Shown: positions 7,186-7,396 of the stretch, in pieces | Position numbering within the stretch: position 1 is the first letter of the stretch | Layout of the letters: each line of letters starts with the position of its first letter | Source: Burkholderiaceae bacterium | GTDB lineage: Bacteria; Pseudomonadota; Gammaproteobacteria; Burkholderiales; Burkholderiaceae_C | Length of the DNA stretch: 7,396 nucleotides | Direction of reading: 5' to 3' | Assembly (NCBI GenBank): GCA_023268425.1 | Contig: JALRFN010000130.1 | Span: forward strand, 1 to 7,396 | The notes under the pieces: model-generated | Seen by the model: only the letters and a program-made list of their open reading frames with translations | The model's database searches: none | Told to the model about the DNA's origin: nothing | Program-made: the position numbers and the translations under genes

Positions 7186-7396
7186 TTAAACGTACAGCAC
7201 TGTTTTTTTCATCAGATGCAGCACTGCCCGCCGCGTTCGGCAACCCCAGGGAAAACCCGCTACAGCAAGATAAGGGCCAAATGGAATGGCAAGAGAGCGC
7301 CCTTTATTTTGCAAAACCATAATTAATAGTCCTGCGATTGCACCAACAAATGAAGACAACAAGATGATCACAGGTAGACCTTGCCAGCCAGTGAAT
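7186..7396 (-). CDS. pilD: Type IV prepilin peptidase (PilD-like), C-terminal part; 5' end outside window
   Basis: The minus-strand frame enters open at 7396 and ends at TAA 7188-7186, giving 69 complete codons. It reads FTGWQGLPVIILLSSFVGA, then a hydrophobic stretch, a GRSLAIPFGPYLAVAG motif and a 22-residue tail. GW-x-x-LP-x-x-LLSS and IPFGPYLA are typical of the end of A24-family prepilin peptidases, inner-membrane enzymes that cleave and N-methylate type IV pilins and type II secretion pseudopilins. The catalytic Asp residues lie earlier, outside the window. Two things are odd. The usual final hydrophobic helix after YLA-x-AG (GWIALLWG-like) is replaced by a basic tail, FPWGCRTRRAVLHLMKK. 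Also, DNA at 7261-7396 is about 43% GC against about 62% in parE. It may be a 3'-altered functional gene or the remnant of one. The family call is fairly firm; integrity is unknown. Confidence 0.75.
   Translation of the reverse strand, partial: FTGWQGLPVIILLSSFVGAIAGLLIMVLQNKGRSLAIPFGPYLAVAGFPWGCRTRRAVLHLMKKTVLYV

Noticed and set aside
7184..7191. Palindrome GTTTAAAC near the parE promoter
   Set aside because: It overlaps the stop codon of the PilD-like gene, is only 8 bp, and has no second copy nearby to suggest an operator.
7203..7209. Run of seven T on the plus strand, considered as an intrinsic terminator
   Set aside because: No GC-rich stem precedes it in the plus direction, no plus-strand gene ends there, and it lies within the PilD-like tail codons (AAA-AAA) on the minus strand.
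7307..7316. Perfect palindrome TTTTGCAAAA
   Set aside because: It falls inside PilD-like coding sequence (codons for Val-Leu-Gln-Asn) in AT-rich DNA, so symmetry is likely incidental.

Overview
The window looks like chromosomal DNA of a betaproteobacterium, most likely Burkholderiales and probably Comamonadaceae. This rests on protein sequence character and GC-rich coding (about 62% GC in a line counted by hand), not on a database match. Every gene I can support lies on the minus strand, so the natural reading order is from high to low coordinates.

Reading order: (1) 7396-7186, the last part of a type IV prepilin peptidase (PilD-like) gene that enters from outside the window. It is clearly poorer in GC (about 43% over 7261-7396) and has an atypical C-terminal tail. 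(2) 7147-5171, parE, topoisomerase IV subunit B. (3) 5149-2810, parC, topoisomerase IV subunit A, 21 bases after parE. (4) 2664-958, an AMP-forming fatty-acyl-CoA synthetase, 145 bases after parC. (5) 829-1, the first 276 codons of an acyl-CoA dehydrogenase, cut by the window edge, 128 bases after the synthetase.

The genes form two functional pairs. ParE and ParC assemble into the ParE2ParC2 topoisomerase IV that unlinks daughter chromosomes. The synthetase and dehydrogenase fit consecutive steps of acyl catabolism: activation to acyl-CoA, then alpha,beta-dehydrogenation. No intrinsic terminator (GC stem plus U-run) is visible between any of the four downstream genes, so one long transcript is possible, but neither longer gap excludes a separate promoter.

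The less ordinary signals are regulatory or evolutionary. A near-consensus -10 element sits 8 bases before the parE ATG, with no Shine-Dalgarno sequence, suggesting a leaderless or almost leaderless parE mRNA. The spacer before the dehydrogenase holds a perfect 8-bp inverted repeat, a competing hairpin, and a 29-codon ORF whose stop overlaps the dehydrogenase start (ATGA). The recognisable PilD sequence stops close to where base composition changes.

I found no RNA gene, CRISPR array, insertion sequence, phage gene or toxin/defence module, and nothing that amounts to a new multi-gene system. The many long plus-strand ORFs are explained as antisense shadows of GC-rich genes.
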